From Nepenthes gracilis (lineage: Eukaryota; Streptophyta; Magnoliopsida; Caryophyllales; Nepenthaceae), in the NCBI GenBank assembly GCA_033239525.1, contig BSYO01000026.1, forward strand, positions 496,001-560,000: a DNA stretch of 64,000 bases, given 5' to 3'. A program made the position numbers and the translations under genes. The notes under the pieces were generated by a model that was given only the letters and a program-made list of their open reading frames with translations, did no database searches and was not told the DNA's origin. Shown in pieces: positions 1 through 10,715 of this stretch (position 1 is its first letter; every line of letters starts with the position of its first letter).

Positions 1-927
1 TCATTAGTTTTCATAAAAATAAGTAAGAACAAACATAGTATCCAAATTATGTTTGCTAGCATTTATTTGAATATCTATACCAACAATTAGAATATAAGGA
101 ACTTTTACTACAACATTTGAAAATTGTCTTTACTTCATCAACACTTGATAATATAGAAAACTATTATACCAACATTTTGTAATTTTTCTATTTCTCAATC
201 AAAATGAGTAAAGAAAAAGATAAGGAAAAATGCAACAAATGAAGAAGAAAAAGTAAATGACGGAACACATTGCTCCCATGCCATTTTCCCTTCTTCCTTC
301 TTTTCTTCTCTTCTTTTGTGTGCGGACCCCTCCCCCACCTCTTTAATTTTCCTTCTAATGTCCCATGAACCATCTGGCTCCCCAGCATTTACGAGAGGAG
401 GGATACGTTTGGCTCCCTCCTTTAAATTATATTAATGGGAGCCCTTAGGCTCCCTTATTAATCTTGAGGGAGTCATATAAGGGGCAATTAAATGCTTAAT
501 TAAGGGGTTAATTTTTAGTTCCGCTGCACCTCTATTACGGTTAATATTAATCAATGAAATTATTTAGATTTATTAAGCCTCTATTATGGTCAATATTTAC
601 CTAATCAAATTATTCAAATAGTTAGTGAGATACAATAATATATGTGATTCTAGTAGGTTTAGCATAAAACTAATAGTAGAAAAATATCGAATCTTTTTTT
701 CTTAGTCGAACAATCAGTTAGTCATACATAAATCTGTATACTATCTTTTTCACAAATTGAATTAAATTCAAGTGAACTGTTGGTATAACTCTTTAAGTGC
801 TTTTAACTTCTCTCAAATTAATTATTTATCTTAATTAATTAAGAATTTCTACAAATCATGATCAAGGTTTAACAGTATAACATGACCACCTAGATGAAGT
901 GAATAAATGATCAACACTTACTGAACC
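1..927. other. AT-rich flank, no gene seen
   Basis: No coding signal is visible. The stretch is AT-rich with a pyrimidine-rich patch near 285-330. It may be intron sequence of the CTC1 gene, whose 5' exons are not in view, but nothing here proves that. The short open frame on the minus strand near 188-388 is low-complexity and was rejected. Confidence 0.5.
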
Positions 928-1508
928 TGTTGTAACCGAGGACTCTGATTGTTATACGGATAAAGAGAATCGTTCGTCAGGTGTTGAGGCGTACTTGGTT
1001 TCTGTACGTCTTTAATCGAATATTGTGCAATTATAGAACAAATATAAAATGATTGGCGGGACTTACTCCCCGGTACATCATTCGACTCTCAAGTCAGTAT
1101 CTTTCTTAAAACAGAGAAAAGATAGAGGATGCAAAATGTATGTTTTTGTCTGAGGGCTTGCGCTCTTATAGTGGCGTCTTAAATTGAGAGAAAGTGTGTG
1201 TGTTCTCTATCTGAGAAAGTATGAAGTGATCCCCCTTAGGTAGGAGAGAATGGGCTTTTATACAAAGTGGGCGACGATTAACTGTTAGCGACAACGGTTT
1301 GAACTAACGTCCGATGTCATTAGTGAGGGAACTGTCTTGGCCGTTAAATTGGTCTCAATCTGACTTTAAAATTGGACCACTCTGAAATTGGTCTCGATCA
1401 TATTTGTTGAATTGGGCTGTGCGGACTTTTAGGATTGTTGAATTTTGTCCGCTGACCTGAGATCATCTCGAACTGATTTTTTGGGGCCGTTAGACATAAT
1501 ACTCATTA
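928..1508 (-). repeat. 3' LTR of the Tat-type element
   Basis: This 581 bp stretch aligns with 10103-10715 along nearly its whole length; shared words include gtacggataaagagaat-like and tcagtatctttcttaaa. On the minus strand it starts taatgagtattatg, where the other LTR has tgatgagtattatg. It ends in ...aaca. The bases just inside (1509-1522) read on the minus strand as a short polypurine-type tract containing atggggag, as expected next to a 3' LTR. Confidence 0.88.
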
Positions 1509-1881
1509 CTAGCTCCCCATGTTAGGAGGTTTGAAATTCAGCCTTCTGGTATGAAGTCCGAAAGCATTTTTTGTCTGAGGCCAAGTCTTATTCTGACGAG
1601 CTTTATTAGTTCATCGGACAAAAACTTTCAGTCCGAAGGCTTCTATTGGACAAGGACAATTAACCTGACGGCCTCTGTCCTTACCGTCAATCGCTACATT
1701 AAATGCGTGTCTCTTTGGATACTGGACGGCTTGTTGGAAATGCGCAAATCATTGTTATTGATATCGGGCGATTTGACATTTGGTAGAGCAAATGGGCGGT
1801 CGAAATGTATTAATGTCATGATGAGGTGCGTATTTTGAATTTCAAATTCAAACGGTGCCGTTTCGTGCTTTCTCCTTTGCC

Positions 1882-1889
1882 TATAAATA
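1882..1889 (+). promoter_or_regulatory. TATA box for the antisense gene inside the Tat element
   Basis: The motif TATAAATA on the plus strand lies about 93 bases upstream of the ATG at 1982, which opens the long plus-strand frame. That spacing allows a start site near 1912-1920 and a leader of about 65 bases. The element's own transcription runs the other way, so this box cannot serve its gag-pol genes. Its role as a promoter is inferred from position and consensus only. Confidence 0.6.
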
Positions 1890-1981
1890 GGTGGTTGAAC
1901 GCTTAGGAAATATTTTTCAATCCCTTTGCTTCCAATTTCCCACTCGAAGTTTCCTCTCGCTTTTACAGTTGGAGATTTTCC

Positions 1982-3982
1982 ATGGCTCCTGGAGTTGAAG
2001 ACATTCAATCAATCCTCACCTCTGCTGACGTGGAATACCTTTGAGCTCGGTAGAAAATTTTGAGTTCTTTGGTTTATCGTTTACCTGGGGTGAGTAGATG
2101 AGCTTCTTCTCCTCCGAAAGACTATATTATCATGTATGAGACCCATCTGAAAGGTGGTCTCAGATTTCCATTGGCTCCAAAGTTCTACAAAATAATGGTG
2201 GAACTTCACATATTGATCGCCAGACTTCAACCAAATAGCGTGAGGTATCTCGTTTCTTTATGTATTTTTGTTCGAATTTACAACCTGGTTTTTAATGCCA
2301 TGGCTATGAAAGTTTTGTTCAATTTCCAGCACGGACAAGATTGGATCACTGTTTTTCCTAGATCGGAATACGGTTTAAGTGGAGGAAACCGTGATTCTAC
2401 AAAAAGGTGGAAGGATCGATTTTTTTATTTGGCAATTTCCTCTGTATGGGAACTTCACAATGAGTGGGGTTGGGCTTTTGCTTCTTTTCAAACCGACGTT
2501 TTTGAACATGAGAAGACTGTGATCCAAGCGTTGACGGACCTTATTCGGGAAAAGGCTCTAACCTTTAATTAATATAAAAAGAACCGTTGGTTCTTTGCCG
2601 AATCCCTTGCACAGGCTAATTGGGAGCCTGTGGTTGAGGGGTCGGAGGCCCCGTCGGTTCATAGAAGAAAGCATAAGAAAAGGGCTAAGGCCCTCAAAAT
2701 AAAGGAGTCTTCAGCCAAAATGCCCGAGAACAAGGAGGCCTCGAAGGGCATTCAAATAAAGGAGCCATTGGCCGTAGCACTTGGAAATAAAGAGGCCTCG
2801 ACTGAGTCTAGTTCTAAGGACAAGGCTACCATTGAGCTGTTAATAAGGAGGAAGCGCCCGCCGGTCAGATCAGACCCAACTTCTACGTCTTCCTCGGCCC
2901 AAGTTCCTGGGGCCATTGGGTCAGTTGAAGGTAGTGAGCCTTTAGAGTCTGTTGCTGAGGAGGTGACTGAAGTAGTGTCGATCCTTGCCTCATATGGGGT
3001 TCCAGCCGTTCTGCCTCCATTGCCTGAGGAGCCCCTGCCTGATATTTCAACTACTTTTGCTGAGGGTATTTCTTGGATTAGCGAGATTTAGTCTGGTGAG
3101 GTTGGGGGGATGCCATTACTTGAGTTTCCTGTGACCAACATGGCTGAAGCGGTCACTTCGGAACTTTACGCTGATATCGTAGAGGAGCATTCTCCTGAGC
3201 CCCTAGTGCCTGAGGTCCATCCTGAAGTTGAGATCGAGGGTTAAGTTGTTGTGGCAGATGTGCCATTTATGGAAGATCTCATGGCCGAGATCGAATTTGA
3301 AATGACGCTCGTACCGATTGTTGGAACATATGGTTCCAACTCCCAGGTGCCTGTGTCTGAGGGGTATGTTGTACCTGAAGAAGTTCAGGAGGAGGTAGAG
3401 GTGGCTGGCTTAGAGTCTCTAGAGCTTGAAGTTCAAGTGATCTTGGAGATCCCTTCAAATGATGTAACTCTTTGGGGCATCTCTATCTCTGAGGTACTGT
3501 CCAAACTCTTCCTTAACATTTACGTTATTCTCTTCATATTTGTTCACTTGTTCTTTTTTTCTTTACAGTTCCAAGAGATGGCTAATCGTCTTGCTGACAC
3601 TGCCAACCATTTTGCTCAAAACTATGCGGAGAAAGAGAAACTTTTGGTTGCCAAGGAGCGTATCTCTTAGCTTGAGCGTGAAATGACCAATATGAAGTAG
3701 AGGTACGCACTCCTTAGAGATCAGAACTTTAAGATTGAGAGTGGGCTTTAGACTTCTATTCATCTCAAGAACATCATGAAAATGTTGGAGCGCAACTATT
3801 AGGAAGGTATCAACTTATGCCGACATATTGTTCAAATGGTGGCCCCTGATGTTCCTATTTCTGCACTTCATCCGAAGAATGCCTGTGCCTGCCATAGTTC
3901 TGATGTATTGTACGTTCCCAGGGATGATGTGGACTCTTGGGAGTCTTTGCCAGAAACTCTTCGACATCATCGTTCTTTATAA
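1982..3982 (+). pseudogene. Antisense gene of the Tat element, putative gypsy-type transposon domain (PF04195-like)
   Basis: One reading frame runs on the plus strand from ATG 1982 to TAA 3980-3982, opposite to gag-pol. The segment around 2132-2450 (LKGGLRFPLAPKF, QPNSVRYLVSLCIF, then a WITVFPR block) resembles the plant 'putative gypsy type transposon' domain (Pfam PF04195). A Lys/Glu/Pro-rich linker with repeated KEAS/KEP motifs follows (2630-3090), then an acidic region (3250-3490). A GT-AG intron at 3494-3568 (75 bp, a multiple of 3) precedes a predicted coiled-coil C-terminus. The frame carries ten stops, at 2042, 2051, 2099, 2570, 3089, 3242, 3668, 3698, 3749 and 3800. Antisense genes at this position are known in some Tat-group elements such as maize Grande. 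The family function is unknown, and this copy is dead. Confidence 0.7.
3494..3568 (+). other. Intron in the antisense gene
   Basis: The sequence starts gtactg after an exon ending ...tctgag, ends in a long pyrimidine tract followed by ctttacag, and is 75 bp long. It separates an acidic region from the segment beginning FQEMANRLADTANHF, which is coiled-coil-like. The flanking frame is preserved either way because the length is divisible by three. Splicing is inferred from signals alone. Confidence 0.55.
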
Positions 3983-4599
3983 GAACAATTTGTATTTATT
4001 TTATTTTATTTTTTTACTTGTAATTAATTTTCAATGAATGAAAATTCTTTCTTCAAGTTGACTCTTTCTCTCTCTAGCATGTTTTATTTATCGGACATTT
4101 TATATGTTTGACTTTAAAAGATTACTTAAGTTATTATTAACTCACCGCTTCTGTCCTTTGGATTGTCCTAAGGATGTCGAAGTATTCGTGTGTCTAACTT
4201 GAGTTTTTCTATGACCATGTTCAGTTGACAATACTACATTAAAGGTCTTTGCATGTATGCTTCTAAGGAAGCTTCCCAAGTTTTTAGTCTTCGGCCTCGT
4301 TTGGGCCGTTTGATAGCATGACCAAGTTTTAATCATCGATCTCGTCGGGCCGCTCAGTTACATGACTGAGTTTTACCGACCACTAGGTGTGGTCCATAAT
4401 ATAGGCGAATGGATTTCATCTGACTTAGGGGTAGCATAGGTTATGTATTGTGATGAAAAACAAGTAAGCACAAGAATGAGTAAACAACTAAAATTTTATT
4501 AATGAAATTTTACAAGCACTCTTCATGATGCAAATCTTACTTGATTTTACATTTAATTATTGATAGTATTTTTTAAGGTGAAAGGCATTCCAAGTCCGA

Positions 4600-5700
4600 A
4601 AAACTAGTTTTCCATTCTGGGTACGTAATTTGCATGCCCCATTCTTAAGAATAGCCGAGACTAGGAATGGCCTTTCCCAGTTAGGTAAGAGCTTGTTCCG
4701 ATCGGCATTTTCACTAGTGGATTCAATGCTCCGTTACACTAAATTTCCCGCATTAAACTGTCGTGCTTTCACCTTTTTGTTGTAGTACCTAGCAATCTTT
4801 TGTTGATAAACTGTCGCCCGCAACCATGTCTTGTCTTGGACTTCTTCAAGTAGATGAAGATTTTTCTGAAGTCTTTGTGAGTTATAATGCGAATTGAAAG
4901 ACTCAACCCGATAATTAGGGAGTCCAATCTTTATTGGAATAACGGCCTCGGTCCTGCAGCACAAACTAAAGGGAGTCTCACGGGTTGGCTCTCGGGGTGT
5001 CATCCTAGATGACCCAAGGATGGATGAGAGTTCGTCTACCTAGGAGCTCCAGCATTTTCAAGCATTGTCTTTAAATCGTGTAGTATTGTGCGCTTGGTAA
5101 CTTCCACTTGCCCATTACATTGTGGATAAGCGACAGAAGTATGAACCAACTTTATCTTCAAACTAGTACAGTACTTTGTGAAACGTTTGCCGGTGAATTG
5201 GGTCCCGTTATCGGTTACAATGACTTCGGGTATACCAAACCTACATACAATGTTCTATCGGACAAACTCGGTTGCATTCTATTCTGTAATTCTGACGAGT
5301 GGGACGTCCTTGACCCGTTTTGTAAAATAATCTATCCCAATAATTATAAACTTTCTTTATCCTGTTGCAATTGGAAGTGGTCCGAGGATATTAAGCCCCC
5401 ATTGTGCGAACGACTATGGTGACTACATAGCTCGGAGTTCTATATGTGGCTGATGGGTAAGATTTCCATACATCTAGCAGTTTTCACCTTTCTGGACGAA
5501 GTCCATGGCATTGTGTTTCATGGTAGGCTAATAATACCCATGCCGCATGAGTTTGAATGTAAGGTTCTTGCCTCCAATGTGGGATTCACAGATACCGAGG
5601 TGTATCTCTCTGATGGCATATTCAGCCTCTTCTAGCGTGAGACACCATAGGTATGGGATTGATTACCTACGTCAGTACAATTTTTCATCCACAGTGGCAT
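4600..5700 (-). pseudogene. Integrase of the Tat-type element (decayed)
   Basis: Read on the minus strand, the pieces follow the order of a Ty3/gypsy integrase. A zinc-finger region (about 5640-5440) has a recognisable GGKNLTFKLMRHGYY segment, but its finger cysteines are partly lost. The catalytic core (about 5400-5050) includes GPLPIATG, IGIDYFTK, RFGIPEVIVTDNGTQF and a NGQVE motif. The C-terminal part (5003-4734) has ETPFSLCCRTEAVIPIKIGLP and a YYNKKVKARQFNAGNLV motif. Stops and substitutions interrupt the frame in several places. A working enzyme would insert element DNA into the genome; this one cannot. Confidence 0.82.
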
Positions 5701-5789
5701 ACCGGCCTGCTATCTTTTTTCAGACGCTTGGCTTCATCCAAGTTCTTTGCTAATATGCCGTTGGACAGATATTTCACATAAGGAGTCAT

Positions 5790-6469
5790 CTAGTTGTCGC
5801 CATCGGTTATCTGCATGATTTTTTCCTTTGGGTCATTAATGCTAGGAATTTTAAGGACTTCACGCATTTCCCGTGCATACTGTTCTGTGTCTCCAGTTGC
5901 TGCAATCCTTGCTAGTCGGTCTGCTTTCCCATTTTCTTTTCTTAGAATGTGGATCATCTTCACATTGTCAAATGTTGAAATCAGATTTTGGACCTTAGAG
6001 TGGTATTGGGAAAGTAGTGGATTGATGGTATCAAAATTCCCTCGAACCTGATTAATAACCAGTTCCGAGTCACTGTAGACGATGAGGTTTATGGCTGAAC
6101 ACTCTTTGGCTAATTTTAATCCAGCAAGCAACGCCTCGTGCGAGTGACATTATTTGTTGTTGGGAATTCGATGGTCATTAAATACTTTATCTTTGACCTG
6201 TCAGGCGTTCTTAGCACCACTCTAGCTCCACAACTAGCTTGCATTGAAGAGCCATCAATGTGCAAAGTCCATGTTGGAGTGCTTTGGGGGCCATCGCCCT
6301 TACTAGGATCAAGAGTTTCCAAAATTGGGGTTGTTTCAACAATAAAATCCGTGAGGGCTTGGCCATTTAAGAATGGCCTCGGTTGGAATTCCACGTCGAA
6401 TTCTCCCAATTCAATGGCCCACTTGACCATTTGTCCTAATACATCTGGTTTCTGCAGAATTCCTTTCAA
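5790..6469 (-). pseudogene. Second (archaeal-type) RNase H domain of the Tat element
   Basis: Two overlapping open segments (6469-6116 and 6131-5790, different frames) carry this domain. It begins WTLHIDGSSMQASCGA with the first catalytic Asp, continues through a region where an intact domain would carry a Glu, and has VYSDSELVINQVRGNF with a further Asp. The motif RKENGKADRLARIA closes the fold. It lies between the classical RNase H (upstream) and integrase (downstream), the arrangement typical of Tat-lineage elements. A frameshift near 6120-6131 splits it. Confidence 0.82.
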
Positions 6470-6479
6470 TAGTTAGTCA

Positions 6480-7560
6480 ATCAGGACAATAATTTTGTGC
6501 ACCTGAAAATTTGGTCAGAGTTTCCTGGCAGAATACACAAGTGCCAAAGCTATCTTCTCAGCACGGGAATAACGAGTTTCAGGGTTGGTCAAGATTTTGC
6601 TAACATAGTATACAAGCCGTTGCCCGTCGGACAGTTGTTGAATCAGGACCAAACTCAAAGCAGTTTCAAATACAGCCAGATATAAATATAATTCCTCGCC
6701 TTCTTGTGGAGAAGTTAATAGTTATGGGTTTGAGGGATACTCCTTAATTTCTCGGAAGGCAGCTTCATATTTGGTAATCCACTGGAAGTTGGCAGTCTTT
6801 GTTCCCTTCAAGGCCTTGAAGAAAAGGCGGTATTTCTTAGTTGATTTAGCTAAGAAGTAGGAGAGTGTTGCTAGTCTTCCTATCAATTATTGGACTTCTT
6901 TCACTGTCTGAGGTGAATTTATGTCCAAGATTGCCTTAACCTTCTCAGGATTTTCTTCTATTCCTTGATGTGAAATAGTGAAGCCCAAAATTTTTTTTGA
7001 GGTTACTCTGAACATACACTTGGTTGAATTAAACTTCATTTGGTGTCCTCTAAGGATATTGAATGCCTCGTTGATATCGCGAATATGGTCGTTGAGTGCC
7101 TTGTTTTTTACGAGCATGTTGTCCACATATATTTCCATATTTTGTCCCATTTGTTCCTTGAACATTTTGTTAATGAGTCATTGATAAGTTGCGCCGGTAT
7201 TTTTTAGATCGAAGGCCATAACTTTATAATAGCATGTCACTTTGTCGATCATAAAAGCCGTGTGCTCTTCGCCTTTTGAGCTCATTCGAATTTGGTTATA
7301 GCTCGAGTATGCATCTATGAAACTGAGTAATCCATGTCCATTTGTCAAGTCTACAAGAAAATCAATCCTTGGTAATGAGAAACTATTCTTCGGATAGGCT
7401 TTGGTGATGTTAGTGAAATCAACGCACATTCTCCACTTTCTATTACTTTTTTTCACCATGACCACATTTGATAACCAGTTTGGGTAATGAACTTCTCTGA
7501 TGAATTCAGTATCCAGTAGTTTCGTCACCTTTTCTCGAATAGCAATCAATTTTTCAACTG
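6480..7560 (-). pseudogene. Reverse transcriptase and first RNase H of the Tat element
   Basis: Minus-strand segments 7549-7178 and 7165-6887 hold the RT. Visible motifs are NVVMVKKSNRKWRMCVDFTN, PRIDFLVD, LSFIDAYSSYNQI and MAFDLKNTGATYQ. The catalytic box reads YVDNMLVK, where the family has YVDDMLVK, so the second catalytic Asp is changed to Asn. RNase H follows at about 6830-6480, with recognisable FQWITKYEAAF, YLAVFETALSLVLIQ and RYSRAEKIALALVYSARKL segments separated by stops. The enzyme would copy element RNA into DNA in virus-like particles; this copy is dead. Confidence 0.85.
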
Positions 7561-7589
7561 AGTAATTCCTTCATTTTTGTCGGACGGGT

Positions 7590-8470
7590 TTATGACCAGG
7601 ATCTAGGCTCAGCTTTATGGATTATTACTTTGGTCGGTATCGTTGGCATATCGCTAGGTGTCCAAGTAAAGACGTGAGAATTCTGTTGAAGAAAATCCAT
7701 AAGTTGACTTCGGAGTGTTTCGGACAAAGAACTCCCAATCTGTATGTACTTTTTAGGATCGTTGGGGTTCAATAGAATTTGATTTGTTGACTCTCCAGAC
7801 TGGGATTGTAATAACGTGGTCTCGTTACGAAAGTCAAGATTTTGGATCGGTTGACTTGTGGGCGTCTGAGTAATTTGAGACAAATAATATGTCTGCTCAG
7901 TCACCTGATCACCTAAGACTTCTCCAATACCAAATACAGTTAGAAACTTTATCTTTAAATGCGAGATTGAAGTCACTGCTCTAAATGCTATTAAGCAGGG
8001 TCATCCGAAGATGGCATTGTAGACCAATGAAAGGTCTACAATCAAGAAGGAAGGCATCTTGGTGGCCATCCTCGGATAGGTACCCAGTGTAACTTCTAGT
8101 TGGATGACCCCTTGCAAGGGCACTAGTTCATTATTCAGTCCGTATAAGGGTCTCTTTGATACATTTAATTGGCTTCTTCTCAATCCCAATTTAAAAACGT
8201 ATCAAGATAAAGCAAATTCTTGGAACTTTCATTATCAATAAGTACTCATTTTAATTGGTAGTCTATGCTATCATCAGAAACGAGTGCATTTACAACTAAG
8301 GGGTCAGAATGTGGAAACGTTACATGAGTCAAGTTCTGGTCACTAAAACTAATAATATCATCCCTATTTTTTATCATTAGTTTTTTGTAGCCGAGGGCCA
8401 TTCTCGAACTCTCCGAAATATCATCCCGAGCAAGACGCGTGGCAATCATGCTAACGATGCCAGCTGCCAC
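7590..8470 (-). pseudogene. Protease region of the Tat-type element
   Basis: Segments 8470-8246 (ISFSDQNLTHVTFPHSDPLVV), 8189-8001 (PSFLIVDLSLVYNAIFG) and 7976-7590 (MTSISHLKIKFLTVFGIGEV) match, in order, the aspartic-protease region of Tat-group polyproteins. The stretch that would carry the catalytic DNGSSAD-type box lies between the first two pieces and is damaged. The protein would cleave the polyprotein. The final segment leads into RT. Confidence 0.7.
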
Positions 8471-8479
8471 TCAGTTCCT

Positions 8480-9720
8480 TAGCTGCTCGGCCTCATCTCC
8501 ATCTACTCATTCGGAAGTTTGTCTGGGTCTTTGTAGAAATTAGTTGAGATCTCCCTTTTGGATTAGCTCTTCAATTTCTTTTTGCAGTGTCCTGCAGTCT
8601 TCAATACTGTTGCCTTTGCACAAATGGTAATGACAATATTTTGACTTGTCACCTCCATCAAGATTCTTCGACGCGTTCGGCTATTTGAAGAATTTTTCAT
8701 CCCGAATTTACATTAGGATGTTGGTGCAGGAGTCATTTAGGGGGGGTCAGATCTTGATGTCTGAACTCTCTTCTAGGTGCTGACTCGAACTTCTGCTAAT
8801 TCTTTCATCCTCGGGGACCCATGTTGTCCCCATTTTTCCTCTTCCCCTCCATTGTCTTTTGGTGGGGCTGGTCTCCCCGTTCTGGTCGTTTTATTTCGTT
8901 GGCTTCTTCTACTGCTATATTGGCTTGAATAATGACTTTGGCCTCTCTGAAGGTTTGCGGGTTCTTGTGAGCCAATTACCTAAAAAAGTCGTCGAGGTCC
9001 AACGTAGATATAAAAGTACTAAGCTTCATCTCTTCGGTGAACTTCGAAATTTTCCTGGCCTCGGCCGTGAATCTGGCCAGGAACTTTTTCATGCTTTCAT
9101 TTGGCCATTGCTTAACTTGGGCTAGATGCCATGACTTCTTCTCTTTCCTCCTGTTGGAGGCGAACTGGGACAGGAAGCCATTAGCCAGATCCTGAAAAAT
9201 TTTGATGGGGTTCGGCTGAAGCAGATAGAACTATATTCGGGCGTCCCCTTTTAAGGTCAGGGGGAAGTAGAGGTACGTTGCTGCCTCATTTAAGCCTTGA
9301 AAGTTTAGAAAAGTATAGAAATGGTCCAGATGATCCATTGGGTCAGAACTTCCATTATATGGATCCAGAGCCGGCGTCTTAAACTTATGTGGTAGCGAGT
9401 GCATATGGATCTCCATTGTAAATCGAGATCTCTGCAAATCAACAGCTCTTCCTCCGGTGTCTTCTTCAAATACACGCTGCCAAATTCTTTCAACTTTTTC
9501 CTCCATACGCAGAGGAGCCGTCATCCTCTTTTCATTGAGAAAATTCCTTAATTTGGAAGGGGTTTTGTGCAGACTAAGAAATTGGGCGGCTTGTAGCCTT
9601 TGGAGGATGTTTACTATGAGAGGATCCTTCCTGGAATGCGGGCTCTCTCTCATCACAAGAGTATCGAGGGTTTCGTCTTTTAGAGCTATCCTTTCGAACT
9701 CTGAAACTTAAGTGACTTTC
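8480..9720 (-). pseudogene. gag of the Tat-type element (decayed)
   Basis: The open stretch 9656-9231 carries the Retrotrans_gag-type fold start: FKTPALDPYNGSSDPMDHL, a FYTFLNFQG segment and PLTLKGDARI. The same domain continues in shifted frames down to about 8850, with FLSQFASNRR, SWHLAQVKQWPNESMKKFL and FTAEARKI visible. The region 8500-8700 once held a zinc-knuckle-type end, but I could not resolve an intact CCHC. Gag would form the particle core. Confidence 0.75.
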
Positions 9721-10083
9721 AAGTCGTGACGAAACTTTATTGCCCTAGGCTGCTTTAGTCTCGAGATCATCTTGTTGGTCAATCTTCTTAGAGGGGTGTT
9801 TTCTTCCCCTATTTCTCCTCTTGGACGTAGCGGCTTGGAAAATCGAAGACAGGATCCCTTTTGGCTGCTCGTCCAACTGCATGCAAATTGTTTGGACGAC
9901 CTTAGAGATGTCGTTGATCTTCATCGCAAGCGCACGTACACAAGGGTTGGGATGGTCATCCATTTGATCAACACAGGAGGACAGTTGCCACATGAAGTGG
10001 CATCTCTTACAAGTACACTGACTTGTGCTCCAGTGTTCACCATGTTTTTATCAAGATTTTGGTTCTCGGACTTTTAGTCACGA

Positions 10084-10102
10084 TTCCCACAGACAGCGTT
10101 AA
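10084..10102 (-). other. Primer-binding site of the Tat-type element
   Basis: On the minus strand, immediately after the 5' LTR end (...aaca), the sequence reads ttaacgctgtctgtgggaa. It differs by a few G/C-to-A/T changes from the TGGCGCCGTCTGTGGGAA type found after the LTR of many plant Ty3/gypsy elements. It fixes the orientation of the element: right LTR = 5'. Confidence 0.75.
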
Positions 10103-10715
10103 TGTTACGCTCGAGGATTTTGATTGTTGTACGGATAAAGAGAATCATCCGTTGGGTGTTAAGGCGTACTCAGTCTCCGACGTCTTTAATCGAATCTTGT
10201 GCAAGCACAAAACAAAGGATAATGATTAGTGGGACTTACTCCTCGTATATCCTTCGACGTTCAGGTCAGTATCTTTCTTAAATGAGAGAAAAGATAGAGG
10301 ATGCAAAATATATGTTTTTGTAGTGACATCTTAGATTGAGAGAGAGAGAGTGCGCTCTTGGCGTCTTTTTATTGTTTGTGTTCTCTGTTTGAGAAAGTAT
10401 GAAGTGATCCCCCTTTGGTAGGAGAGGACGGGTTTTTATAGAAAGTGGGTGACGGTAAACCGTGAGGAAAACTGACGAACGGTTAAGTTCTATTTCGACA
10501 GCGGTTTTAACTAACGTTCGATATCGTTAGTGAGGGAACTGTCTTGGCCGTTAAATTGGTTTTGGTCTGACTTTGGAATTGGACCACTTTGAAATTGGTC
10601 TTGGTCATATTTGTTAAATTGGGCCATGCGGACGTTTTGGGCCGTTGAATTTTGTTCTTTGACCCAAAATCATCTTGGGCCGATTTCTTTGGTCCGTCTA
10701 ACATAATACTCATCA
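10103..10715 (-). repeat. 5' LTR of the Tat-type element
   Basis: This 613 bp LTR begins tgatgagtattatg on the minus strand and ends in aaca next to the primer-binding site. It contains a TATA-like ctataaaaacccg block (minus strand, near 10430-10442), consistent with a promoter. It is longer than the left copy because of small indels around 10320-10380. Confidence 0.88.

Larger units (their letters stand above)
928..10715 (-). mobile_element. Ty3/gypsy LTR retrotransposon, Tat-type, degenerate
   Basis: This 9.8 kb element is bounded by two related LTRs (928-1508 and 10103-10715). Reading the minus strand from the right, it holds a 5' LTR, a primer-binding site, gag, protease, reverse transcriptase, RNase H, a second RNase H domain and integrase. 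A gene on the opposite strand follows, then the 3' LTR. A second (archaeal-type) RNase H between pol RNase H and integrase is a known mark of the Tat group of plant Ty3/gypsy elements. Every minus-strand domain is interrupted by stops or frameshifts, so the copy cannot act on its own. The two LTRs differ visibly (about 17 differences in the first 94 bases by eye), which suggests an old insertion. The flanking 5-mers (gaacc and ccctt) do not match, so no target duplication is seen. The terminal coordinates come from TG/CA-type ends and are good to a few bases. Confidence 0.9.

Noticed and set aside
188..388. 66-codon minus-strand frame with Lys-rich start
   Set aside because: Translation of a pyrimidine-rich stretch; no supporting signal.
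2243..2331. Possible second intron (gtatct...ttccag) in the antisense gene
   Set aside because: The PF04195-like similarity continues through it (SVRYLVSLCIF...), so it is exon, not intron.
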